DNA from: Tillus elongatus
Lineage: Eukaryota > Arthropoda > Insecta > Coleoptera > Cleridae
Length of the DNA: 64,000 nucleotides
Direction of reading: 5' to 3'
NCBI GenBank assembly: GCA_964006375.1
Contig: OZ023269.1
Location: 125,654,223 to 125,718,222, forward strand
The notes under the pieces are model-generated. The model saw only the letters and a list, made by a program, of their open reading frames with translations. It was not told the DNA's origin and did not search any database. The position numbers and the translations under genes were made by a program. Positions 52,467-63,722 of this stretch are shown piece by piece. Position 1 is the first letter of the stretch. The number at the start of each line of letters is the position of its first letter.

Positions 52467-52775
52467 TCTCGACGCAGCAAGTGTGTTATGGAAGCGAGTT
52501 TTCATAAAAATATTTTAATAGAAAATATGTCTCTTTCATGCAAGCAGGCATTAATTTGGTCACCGGTGTAACCTATATAGTAGAAACAATGTACCATATT
52601 TTATCAAAATAACTTGTAAACGTACAAAAATTTTCCGAAAATAAACTTAAAACTTTTCCGAGAAAACTCGTTTCCTAGCTGACAAACCTTAGGTTAATAA
52701 CAAATTGCGTTATTGAATTTTGAAGCATTTAATGGAAATTCGCTACCAAAACGCACTTATTGCGTCTCGATTTTT
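52467..52775. repeat. 310-bp inverted-repeat element
   Basis: Complete copy, TCTCGACGCAGCAAGTGTGT to CACTTATTGCGTCTCGA. Confidence 0.75.
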
Positions 52776-53460
52776 TTTACAAATATGCATAATATTTCGA
52801 TGAAAAATGCAAAACTGCAATGAAGGATGTTCAAAAAAAAATTGTAGTTATCACCAACGACTTATGGGCCATTCTGTAATTGTCAAAATTATTTTATATG
52901 ATACAGCTCAAGACATCCTATAGGTAACGTATACAATTTTTTCTCGTATCTTGCATAATAACAATTATATTGAGCTTTACCGTAGAAATGAGTCACCATG
53001 TATATATGTAAACAGAAAGTAAACCCGGATATGGATTCTAGGGGGGCCTAGTTTGCGCCCATTTAAAGAAATGTTTTTAGAATTGAAAAGCCGCGGTCTC
53101 CTCATTAACGAATTTTTTCTACGAAAATTAGCTAAAAATTAGAGACCGTTAAACCATAAACTTAACTAAAACTACTTCCAAAGCATCAGAGAAAGTGTCT
53201 ATTTCAAATGAATTTTCTGGAAATATTTTATTAGAATGAAGGGCAATGATGGTTGAAGCTGAAACTTAAGGGTCTGCAGAACACTCTTTACATAATCCGT
53301 ATTTCTTTCAGGTTCTTTGCCTAAATGTTGCTAATTTTGACGATTCAAATCGCGACTTTTTACGTTTTGAGGAAAACCCCCATTTTTTTTCTTTGAATGT
53401 CTCTAACTTTTTTGTCTTTAAACCTACAGACCTAAATTTTGGTAAATGCTTTACCATTTA

Positions 53461-53565
<105 letters not shown>

Positions 53566-53690
53566 GAAACTGACTCTGGATATGGGTTCTATGGGGCCTA
53601 GGGGGCTAGTTCGCGCTCATTTGACGAATCTTTTTCTAAATTCACAAGTCGGGATCTCATCGTTAGTGACTTGTTTACGGCTGTGTTAAA

Positions 53691-54492
53691 TATGGAACGG
53701 TTTCACTAAGTTATGGGAAGAAAAAACAACCAGGTATGCTATTTAAATTGAATTAAGTCTTAAAGCTTTCATCTCCTCTTTATAAACTTATTTTTGATAC
53801 AAAAACTTACTAATAAATTCATCGGAATGACAACAATCTGATTAGATAACAGTAAAGTGAAATAATATTAAAAAAAAATGATAAAAAGTAAACTCACTAA
53901 CTAGGATGAGAAGTCGTCATGTAGGAGTCGATTATTCGATGTAGAAGACTTAGACCACTTAGCTACGCTCGACATATAAGTACTAGCAGCTTATCCCATA
54001 ATACATGTTAATAATTATTCACCGTTTTACTATTCACACAAACAATTTTGATTTACAATGGATTTTTTGCTCATATTTCAACGAAATCAAGGAAAATAAC
54101 GAGTTAGACACATATCTAGGAGCCTGTTAGTCATTTATTGTAGTATTTTTCACTCACATTCGTACTCAATCAATTTTGACGTTCTAACTTTCTTGAATCA
54201 GATTTAATTAATTAAAAATTGATTTACCTCTAACTTTTCTGTGTTTTAAGATAGATATCTGAATGTTGGTGCAAGGGATACTCTTTAGAACAGAAAGCAG
54301 AGTACCGAATTTGGTTGGGCTTATATGGTTATTTCCGGAGATATAATTTTTTCTAAAAATAAAACACCAAATTTTTCGGGAAACCCTGGGTGATTTTCCT
54401 CTTCTAAACTACTTGCAAAAGTAAGGTATGTTCCAAATTTGATAGAAAGCGGAACACTATTTCTTGAGTTATCGGTGTGATAAATAAATATA

Positions 54493-54563
<71 letters not shown>

Positions 54564-54699
54564 AACACACATAAAATTTAAACTGACCCTGGATGTGGGT
54601 TCTAGGGGACCTAGTTCGCGGCCATTTGAAGATATTTTTTCAAAATTCAGAAGTCGGGATCTCCTCGTTGGTGATCTTTTTTTGAAGAAAATTCACTAA
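53691..54699 (-). mobile_element. TA-core unit with tRNA-like region (minus)
   Basis: GTGTTAAATATGGAACGGTT, tRNA-like complement 53900-53975, R-arm with a single module, boundary GAGTTATCGGTGTGATAAAT, TA array 54498-54557, L-arm (GACCCTGGATGTGGGTTCTA) and terminal hairpin ending TTCACTAA (54699). Confidence 0.75.
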
Positions 54700-55565
54700 A
54701 AATATTCATGTATAAAAATTCCAAAAAAACTCAGTATATACAGCGTAGTTGATAATTATGGAACCAAAGCGCTGTCGCCAGAATGCTTTAAGATGGTTTT
54801 CAAACTTCAGAATTTAAATCTGCATCCTTTGGACTACTTTAACACTAACATATTTTTGCACAAAGTAATTTTTTGACATGGCTGCCATCTTCATTTTGTA
54901 TATAAGTCGTGCAGTAGATCATCAGAAAGCTTTTTCATTTGCTTTAAGACTCTCGCAAAATAATGAGTGTGAGGCTAAAAAAGTTGATATTAAAGGAGCG
55001 TAGGTGATAAATATGGAATGTTATTTAATTATTTAAATGTGACATTTCTTAGAATATTTTGTAAATAAAAATTATTGTTTAAATAAAGCATTTTCCTATG
55101 GCTCTTATATTGAATTTCTTTAAATGATGACTTAGGCCATGCAGTCGTCAGATATGTTTTATTTACTTTACAGCTCTCTGAAAATAGTTGGGGGTATGAA
55201 AGTTATATATCGTATTTGGCCAAGGCATGGGCAGACTTTGACACTAATAACACAATAACATTATGTCGTTTTCTCTAGTTATATAAAGCTAAAAACGCTA
55301 GCTTCATAGCTAAAACCAACCGTAGACTTCAGTTTATAGAGTTTGTTGCATGGAATGTTTATTTTCTGTTTGGTTACAATTTTTATCAACAGTGAATTAG
55401 TTAACTGACCTGAAAGACAAAATATTTTTATAATGATTAGGTGCGACTATAGAAAACTTACATATAAAGAGCAAAGCTAGATACGTACGAAACGATTTAT
55501 ATTTCTAGGGCAATCAAAAATTATCTATGGACAGCCTAGACCGGATACAGAGCAATATAAAACTG
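54700..55565. other. Unassigned; one mariner-type end
   Basis: TATACAGCGTAGTTGATAAT at 54734 looks like a mariner-type end after TA; no inverted partner found. Otherwise no features. Confidence 0.35.
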
Positions 55566-55788
55566 GATTTCACAATATTTTTTAATTTTCTGGTAATTTT
55601 TATCCTCTAGTCATCTCTGTGTGAATGTCTGCATTCAGTTTAGGCCTGAAACCACAAAGAACCTATAAAACGGTCGATTCCAGGTGAATATTCCATTACC
55701 ATCAGAAGATCTAAAACTAGGCAACTCCTTTTCCATTGCCAAACAACGATTCCCTTCTTTTGAAAAATAATTTTCTAGCAGCGACCAG

Positions 55789-56103
55789 TTGAAGCAAGAA
55801 AAAGTTTCTATTATAAATAAAATTCTTGGTATCAACTGGACTCTTAATTCCTACGTACTGAAAATTTCAACTGCTTCCACATTCTCAAATACAACTATTT
55901 TGACAATTGCGAAATGTTTCAGTCCGACGGGGCTTGTTAGCCTGATCATCGCCAAGGCCGAATTATCTATAAAATATGTTCCAATTGATTCAGTGGTGCT
56001 CCGGCCAAATTCTCAAGATGCATTGAGTTGGTGCAACAGCGACCCGAAAAGGTGGTCCGTGTTCATCGCAAACCGCATTGGAAACATTCAAAAACCTTCT
56101 TAA
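55789..56103 (+). pseudogene. BEL/Pao pol: RT to RNase H remnant
   Basis: Open frame of 104 codons with KILGINWTLNSYVLKIS, ILTIAKCFSPTGLVSLIIAK and DALSWCNSDPKRWSVFIANR. These are typical of BEL/Pao elements: the connection after the RT palm, and the block before integrase with FVANR. The two blocks are normally separated by far more protein, so an internal in-frame deletion has joined them near residue 65. Not functional. Confidence 0.75.
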
Positions 56104-56186
56104 CAGTTTACTTGAAGGTATGTCAGCTCTTATAAAACCTGTCTTTCAAAAACCAAACCAATGTTCACTCTATTCAGAAATTTCTG

Positions 56187-56580
56187 ACTAAAATCCAGAT
56201 CGAATGGAAATTCATTCCACCAAGATGGCCACACCAGGGTGGCATCTGCGAAAGCGCAGTTAAAAGCGAGAAATATCACATGATTCGGATTATTGGTAAC
56301 GCAGCTTTGACCTTTGAGGGATTCTCCACTGTTTTGTCACAAACTGAGGCAATTCTAACTTTAATTACAGCCATTTATAATGACCCCTCTGAATGTTTGA
56401 TATTAGGTCACTTCCTCATAAGTTCCAGTTTGACTACCTTCCCCGAGAAAGATTTAACAGACATCCTTGAAACTAGACTTTCCTTCTGGTAGCAATCTTC
56501 TCAAATGAAACAGCAATTCTGGAAACTCTGGCCACTCGACTACTTAACCCGTCTTCAACATCATCCAAAATCTAGAAGTC
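56187..56580 (+). pseudogene. BEL/Pao integrase C-terminal part
   Basis: Reading WKFIPPRWPHQGGICESAVK, SEKYHMIRIIGNAALTFEGF, STVLSQTEAIL and LILGHFLISSSLTTFPEKDL to RLSFW, then TAG and QSSQMKQQFWKLWPLDYLTR. This is the end of the integrase core (the Glu of its DDE triad falls in GGICESAVK) and the following linker. Stop at 56490-56492 (TAG) and a frame change near 56572. Confidence 0.8.
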
Positions 56581-56763
56581 AATGACCTAATACTCTTCAA
56601 AGATGAATTGCTACCTCCGTTAAAATGGTCTACGGCCATGATAGTGGGCGTGATACCAGGGAGAGACGGCAGAGTGCGAGTTGCCCAAATCCGTACCCCC
56701 AGCGGTACATACACCCGACCCATCACGAAGGTCTGTTCTCTTCCATCTTTCCAACCAGGATAA
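56560..56763 (+). pseudogene. BEL/Pao pol C-terminal domain (DUF5641-like)
   Basis: Frame LEVNDLILFKDELLPPLKWS, GVIPGRDGRVRVAQIRTPSG, TYTRPITKVCSLPSFQPG then TAA at 56761-56763. The pattern LPPLKW...PG.DG.VR....T..G...RP..K.C.LP is the conserved C-terminal tail of BEL/Pao pol. The natural C-terminus appears to be present. Confidence 0.85.
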
Positions 56764-57099
56764 TTTGGAAGCTAGTCGCTTCAACAGGGGAGAGAATGTT
56801 GGAAAAACAACTGGCACGCCCCTGTCTGTTTTACCTGCCTTCTTTTGCACTGCCCTTTTAATCTCATACCTGAAGTTACCGTTCTCTGGATTTCACAATC
56901 TTTTTCAATTTGCTGGTAATCTTTATCCTTTAGTCGTCTCTGTGTGAATGTCTGCATTCAGTTTCCGCCTGAATAGAGCCACACAAAGATTACATATTTA
57001 CCGTTAGGTCCTTTTCTGTAAGTTGAATAGCTTTATCTGTATTTGACGTGCTCTTAAAAATCTTCCAAGATCTACCCATTGGATTTCTTTACTACGGAA

Positions 57100-57620
57100 T
57101 AATACTTTAACCGGTTGGCCATCCTGCACTACTGACATTATGTCAACTACGTCAACCAGCGCCACCTGGAAGCTCTATAAAAGCAGGCCTTTCGCAAGGC
57201 ACAATTCAGTTCTACCACATATCTCATTTCTTAGCTTCCTGGGACCTCTGAGATCCCAATCTTCTACCTAAACACCGCTCGTGTGCTTAAGTCAGTTCAG
57301 TTCAGGTTCCATTCTTCCAACCCAAATACCGTTCGTGTATTTCCTACGTGCCAAGTACAGTGGTACCGTAAATAATCAGTGTTTTCTTCTAAATTAGGAA
57401 GTATACTTAATAAACTTCAATCATGCGCGCATTTAAATAAATTAAATACACAGGTAGCTAATAAGATTGCAAAATCTCCCGAGTAACTCATCAATCAAGT
57501 GTGAAGCCACAAGTTGTAAATAATAGTTAAGTTGAAAAGTGTACATAGTGGCAATACAACATATATAAATAAAATAAAGTGTATCACTGAAATCTCCTGG
57601 AATCCACTGCACCTAGAGTT
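57100..57620 (+). promoter_or_regulatory. Probable BEL/Pao 3' LTR with TATA box
   Basis: CTCTATAAAAGCAGGC (TATA box at 57174-57180) is followed about 30 bp later by ATTCAGTTCT (57205-57214), an arthropod initiator-like TCAGT. AATAAA-like signals ATAAATAAAATAAAG occur near 57562-57580. Position right after the pol remnant supports an LTR. The exact ends were not determined because a second LTR is absent. Confidence 0.55.
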
Positions 57621-60004
57621 AAATATACAGTCCATATATAGTCCTGACCTTAAACATATTCTTCAAACGCTGAGTAACAAAGTCGACTAATTAACAAAGG
57701 TGGGATCAATCCATTTGCAAATCATTGGGGATAGGAAACAAGCTCTTTCTTGCCCAATGAGTGTGTTTTGCATAGCCTTAAGTTGCTACTTGAACCGCCG
57801 TTGTCTTTCATTTTACTAAAATATTTTCAGGAAATTCATTTTAAATAGACCCTTTTCTGAAGCTTTGGAATTAGTTTAAGTTATTAAACTCCTTTGGTGG
57901 CTCGTAATTCCGGAAGGCTGGACGTGAAAATTCAATTTGTAAAAAAGCCCCTTACTTTTCAACAAAGAATCACAGCCCGAATTTTATTTACATACATTTA
58001 GAATAAACTTGTAAATATGCTATTTATTTGTATAAATATAAATTTGTGTTTTTGGGAATCAGTATTATAAAGCACGCCTGTCATAATACCTGTTTGTAAT
58101 AATACCAATGAATGTAAAATTTTATATACTAATAAAGAATGAAATAAAACGGTATCGGTAACACCGCTATATTATTGTTCCAAACAGAACATTCATATGC
58201 ATTGTTAAACATGTTTTATATATTTTGACTGCAAATATAAATAATAGAGAGATGTAGAGTACAAAAAAAATCATGTGTAGTCCTGTCAAAAATAGTTTGC
58301 TGTGGTGTCTGTTCCAATCAGATAGGGCAATATCGGTAAATCTGCCAGATTTCACATTTGGGTCAGAGGATGTGGATCGATAATTTGAAATACCAACAGA
58401 TGATCAATTATGATGTTATTACAATTCAGATATGTCACAATTCGCACATATCACCCTTACCCTTCAATTCTCTGTTTATGCAGAGTAAACTCAGATATAC
58501 CTAGCTTCCGAACTGACGTTTCACTCGTGGGGATTCCATTACCAAGAAATAATCTCAAATTAATGGCCCCGATCAATGATTTAACTCTGTATCTGACAGA
58601 ATAATGTATACATGTAACGTCTTCTCTCTGTATGTTTGCTGAATTGCTAAACGCTGGTACAATGTGGATGTTTTTCGTGACTAAACAACAGATAATCGAA
58701 ATTTATAAACCTAAAACCACCGAGATAATAATGCTGCTAATTAATATACATATTATTGGCGAAAAATAAATATAATGTACTAGATGAAACCTCTACAAAT
58801 TATATACGTTTGGGTAGGCATTTAAAAAAATGTATACTCTTTTACAAGGTCACATGATAGGCTTGATGTTTAGGAGAAAGTGAGACGGTTCTAAACCTCT
58901 CTTTATATTTCTGACAGCTTGCTAACTTCAATGGTGAAAAACACAGTTAATATATGGACATAATACTCACTTGTGAACACTCTGTAGCTAATAGTTTGCG
59001 TGTTTTGGTATATAAACAGTTTGTTTGTAATGCACACTTGTAAAACCTTGGAAAGGCTCCAATTACGCTTTCACTTCTGTTGTAGTTTAAGGTTTAATAC
59101 AAATAAACAACCCTCTTCATCTAATTTTACTTGTAAAAATTAACCTAAGTCCAAAACAGTAAACAAATAAGTTTGAGGTTTTGTTTACATTTTTAATAAA
59201 AACAATTGCCCTTAGGTATGTACTGTCTCCTTCTCTCTTATGACAATCCATGTTTTTCTATCTCACTCTTCAGTGTATAGTGTCATCTTTTTCATTCTCT
59301 CTCTTTCTACCAGATATATTTTCTGAAATTAATAAAATTCACTTAAAAGGAAATATTAACATATCTCTTATCAAAAGTTTTTTTTTGTGCTTTGGAAAAT
59401 GATTAATATTCACATGAAATTATATTTTTACTAATAAGCCTGTAATTGAACAGTAAAGTTGACTGCAGCTAGAAGCTGGATTTTGTTACTTTACAATTAA
59501 TTACTTTAATTATTCAATGGAAATTATTTATATTTTGTGGAACAAGAAACCTCATCTATTTAGGTGAGCTTTTATAGTTAGTTAAATTTTCCCCACATTT
59601 TTATTCTGCCTAATAAAAACAAAAACAATTGAAATAAGTAGTACCTGCTGAGACCGCTGTTTATTCATTGTAGGATTTCTTGTCGGGGGCTAAAATCTGG
59701 TGGTGTTTTCTACTTTTACTGGACCAGCACTCACACCTGAGGGCCCAAAGAAGTTGAAGGACACGGACGTAGTCCACGAAGTGTTTTTGTTTGTTTATTT
59801 TGTGTAACTGGTGTTGAATTTTGAGTAGTACACCTTCAATCAGCTGATTATTAAACTATACATACGTTTAAGTTGATGTTTTAACCTTGTATTTGTGTGT
59901 AAACTCGAACAGTCGACTGTAAGGGGGATCTTTGCATCTTTGTTAAATTAAAATTAAATTAATAATTACATCTCTGAAACATTAAATTTAAATTTAAGTA
60001 TATA
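57621..60004. other. Mostly unassigned, one type B scrap
   Basis: 57795-57870 (TTTCATTTTACTAAAATATT, AAATAGACCCTTTTCTGAAG) is a scrap of the type B body. The rest is AT-rich without coding or shared repeats and is a candidate for single-copy DNA. Confidence 0.4.
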
Positions 60005-60216
60005 GTTCCAATATCGTAAACGTACATACCAAACTTGGTTACCATAGACTTTCTATTTTTTGAGAAAAAAATATTTTTTCGAAAGAAAACCCAAAATTTT
60101 CCCGGAAAACCTGGCTCAATCTTCCTCGTTAACGAACTAATTCAATCCACTTACAAAAGGAAGGTACATGCCAAATATGATCAAAATCGGACCATTATTT
60201 TTTTAGTTATCGGTGT
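60005..60216 (-). repeat. TA-core R-arm module, split from its array
   Basis: AACCTGGCTCAATCTTCCTC, CAAAAGGAAGGTACATGCCA and ATTTTTTTAGTTATCGGTGT. The boundary normally followed by GATA and TA repeats is here followed by the Penelope-like remnant; the TA array lies at 60628. Confidence 0.8.
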
Positions 60217-60622
60217 ACAAACAAAGGTGGGTAAAGGATATATGTAAGGACACTCTAAGGCCTCAATCTGAGTACCCCTCATCTGAGATCTCTCTGAGGT
60301 CTAGGGTTGAACACACTGAGACCTCACGGACGATCTCCGGCGAGATTTGGGGAGTAGGCAGATTGAGGCCCCGTAATCGAGCTGCAACAACCCAACCCAC
60401 CTTTGTCCACCGCTCTAAGGAGTAGGCAGATTGACGCCTTAGAGTGTCCTTACATATTTCCTTTACCCACCTTTGTCCACCACTCTGAGGAGTAGGCAGA
60501 TTGAGGCGTTAGAGTGTCCTTACATATTTCCTTTACCTCTTGAAAATGGCTCCAAAACAGGAGCCGAAACGTCAAGTTTCCATAAATTCTGGACGCGGTT
60601 CAACCCTAGAACCAAGTATGTC

Positions 60623-60626
<4 letters not shown>
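60217..60626 (+). mobile_element. Penelope-like element 3 remnant with 70-bp tandem repeat
   Basis: Two tandem 70-bp copies (60396-60465 and 60466-60535, CCCACCTTTGTCCACC...CATATTTCCTTTAC) and an inverted partial copy (60220-60270) precede a hammerhead-like relic (60536-60576). There is no coding sequence. The assignment rests on the ribozyme-like motif and repeat layout only. Confidence 0.5.
60536..60576 (+). ncRNA. Degenerate hammerhead-like motif
   Basis: ACCTC, then TTGAAAA in place of CTGANGA, T, stem II GGCTCC-AAAACA-GGAGCC (perfect), GAA, AC, GTC. The same layout as 45804-45844 and 51185-51226, including the extra T. The catalytic core has two transitions (C to T, G to A), so it should be inactive. 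Confidence 0.5.

Positions 60627-60627
<1 letters not shown>

Positions 60628-60701
<74 letters not shown>
60628..60701. repeat. TA microsatellite (left part of split array)
   Basis: About 74 bp of TA, ending at the MITE start. Confidence 0.97.
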
Positions 60702-61693
<992 letters not shown>

Positions 61694-62005
61694 AGTGGTG
61701 GATATGAAATATTTAGCATTTTTCATACTCTGATCGCGCTTACTTGGGTAGTAAAACGATCCCCAGGTTTTTTTTAATGTGTTGTGACGATTTGGGTTCT
61801 CCAAGTGTACTTATAAGTGCTTATCACAGGTTCCAATCTTCACTTAATGAACTTAATAAAAAAGATTTTATACTACAGACAAATATTCAGTTCTACGAAA
61901 TCCTTTTGAGTTCTGCAAAACAAAACTCTAAGTTTTCAACCCTGAGGCCGCAATACTTTCTACTTGTTAAGCAAATGTTAATTTAGAGTCAAACTCTCAG
62001 GTCTT
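61694..62005. other. Relative of the 99-bp insert, then unassigned
   Basis: 61750-61842 (GTTGTGACGATTTGGGTTCT, GTGTACTTATAAGTGCTTAT) matches 24942-25040 and inverted 40775-40880. The remainder shows no feature. Confidence 0.5.
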
Positions 62006-62290
62006 TTATCTGGGTCTTGTACAAAAGTTGCGTACCCCAACAGTGTATCGGTACTCAAAAGAAGCAAGACGCCTTGTGAAAGTACAAACAAAACATTTGT
62101 TCAGGAACATTTTGTTTACAACACACCACTCTGATAATGCATCAATGCTTTTCTGTAATTCCTCACTATCATTCATTCTTGAAACAACACAAAACATATT
62201 TAAGTCATCAGCAAACAGCAAACAATGAGAGTCAGCTACCCTTTTCGCTAAATCATTGACAAATAGTAAATACAATAAATTCCACACAAT
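62006..62290 (-). pseudogene. LINE reverse transcriptase fragment
   Basis: Minus frame of about 93 codons with LLFVNDLAKRVADSHCLLFA, DDLNMFCVVSRMNDSEELQK and SIDALSEWCVVNKMFLN. The FADD box is the catalytic motif C of non-LTR reverse transcriptases. It is not from the jockey family of copies A-C, which has SYADDSTLHS. Truncated on both sides. Confidence 0.75.
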
Positions 62291-62694
62291 TCACTTGTAT
62301 CACTGATAGTATTTCGCTTTTGTAAACGATCAAACGCCTGTAAAATGGCTTGTCAACAATTGACTGGAAATCATTTAAATAGTTACACAAAATTTACGAA
62401 CATAAACAAATATAACCTGATGCTGCTTAGATAAATAACATTCAATATGCACTAGGGTGGAGCGAATTTTTTTTTCAAATTCAAAATGCCTATATGCGAA
62501 AAAATTGCCTTTTGTGCATGTGAATTACTGTGCAAAATCTGGGCTTGATGTGACGTCACCTATGACTGCTGAAATTTAAACGTTTTTAAGTTATTTGCAA
62601 TATATCATGCGTCATAAATCTAATGTTCGATCGACTTCGCAAGTATTCGGTTTTGTTAGTTTCTAAGTTGTTATTTTGTGTTGTGCTTAGAAAA
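62291..62694. other. Leader of split frame, possible transposon end
   Basis: CACTAGGGTGGAGCGAATTT at 62451 resembles a transposon terminus, and the split frame starts 240 bp downstream. No TATA box stands out. Otherwise unassigned. Confidence 0.35.
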
Positions 62695-62794
62695 ATGCCT
62701 CGCACGCGGTTAGAGTCAGTGTGTCCTGTGTTTGGTGTAGGGCTGGGAATTTATCCGTTTGTGTATTCAGATATGCGTTCCGAAAGCTTAACGA

Positions 62795-62915
62795 CTATTC
62801 GAATTATTCGAGTATTCGTATATTCGTGGAGTATTCGAATATTCGAATATTCGTGGAGTATTCGAATATTCGTGGAGTATTCGAATATTCGTCGAGTATT
62901 CGAATATTCGCACAG
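62795..62915. repeat. Palindromic TTCGAATATTCG array, left
   Basis: Tandem units of about 17-18 bp of the type GTGGAGTATTCGAATATTC. Each unit contains the palindrome GAATATTC. Confidence 0.9.
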
Positions 62916-63532
62916 TAATAAACACTCCCCTAAGCCCATGAATGTGTCTCGTTATCATTTTTTGAATCTGCCTCTGTTTCCTAGAAAAGTAGATATTTAA
63001 TTCTTAACTTTCAAATAATTCCGGAAATGTTTCATTGTTTATTTTAGAAAAATTAATGACGATTATAATGTTGGTTTCATTGTGCTTATCACAACAGCAG
63101 TTAGGTTTTTAGTCATATTTACGTTATTTGCAAGTAAATATATAAATGAATAAATAAATCTGCGTCGCGTGTATTTGCGTTTTAAGCTGATAATGTGCTT
63201 AGTTAGAAAAATATGGTTAATTAATAATTTATAGTAGATGGTGTACATATTACATATTAGTAATTTATGACGCCAATAACGACATTCCATTCGCCGCAGT
63301 TATCGATAGAAATTTTATATTTTTTAACAGAACATTCTGTATATTGTTACCCATTTGAATGCAATATTTCCTTCCTAGTTCAAGGGTATAGCACAATTGA
63401 TACTTAAAAATCATGCGTTGCTGAGTTGTTAACCATATAATCCAAGACCCAAAAGCATTCGCACGATTACACATAGACAGGACAGAACTGACAATATTGG
63501 TGCCGGGGCTTTTGAGTAGTGCTGGGAATTTG

Positions 63533-63722
63533 TGTATTCGAATATTCGTGAAATATTCGAATATTCGTGGAATATTCGAATATTCGTTGAATATTCGAAT
63601 ATTCGTGGAATATTCGAATATTCGTGGCGTATTCGAATGTTCGAATATATTCGAATATTCGAATATACTCTCGTTGAGATAATTCGTATTCTAATACTCG
63701 AATATTCGCACTATTCGTATTC
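63533..63722. repeat. Palindromic TTCGAATATTCG array, right
   Basis: Ten or so units like GTGGAATATTCGAATATTC, ending in the right inverted repeat. Mirrors 62795-62915. Confidence 0.9.

Larger units (their letters stand above)
55566..57620 (+). mobile_element. BEL/Pao LTR retrotransposon relic
   Basis: Pieces of a BEL/Pao polyprotein lie in the right order: RT/RNase H tail 55789-56103, integrase C-part 56187-56500, DUF5641-like tail 56560-56763. An LTR-like region follows at about 57100-57620. GAG, protease and the catalytic parts of RT are missing. An 85-bp stretch (CTGGATTTCACAAT...GTGTGAATGTCTGCATTCAG) occurs twice, at 55563-55650 upstream of the coding remains and at 56885-56965 downstream of them. 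This suggests rearrangement between copies. Confidence 0.75.

Noticed and set aside
62623..63000. 125-codon frame reading through the TTCGAATATTCG array
   Set aside because: From 62738 it translates the hAT-like element and its palindromic array; only the first 43 nt from ATG 62695 belong to the split frame.
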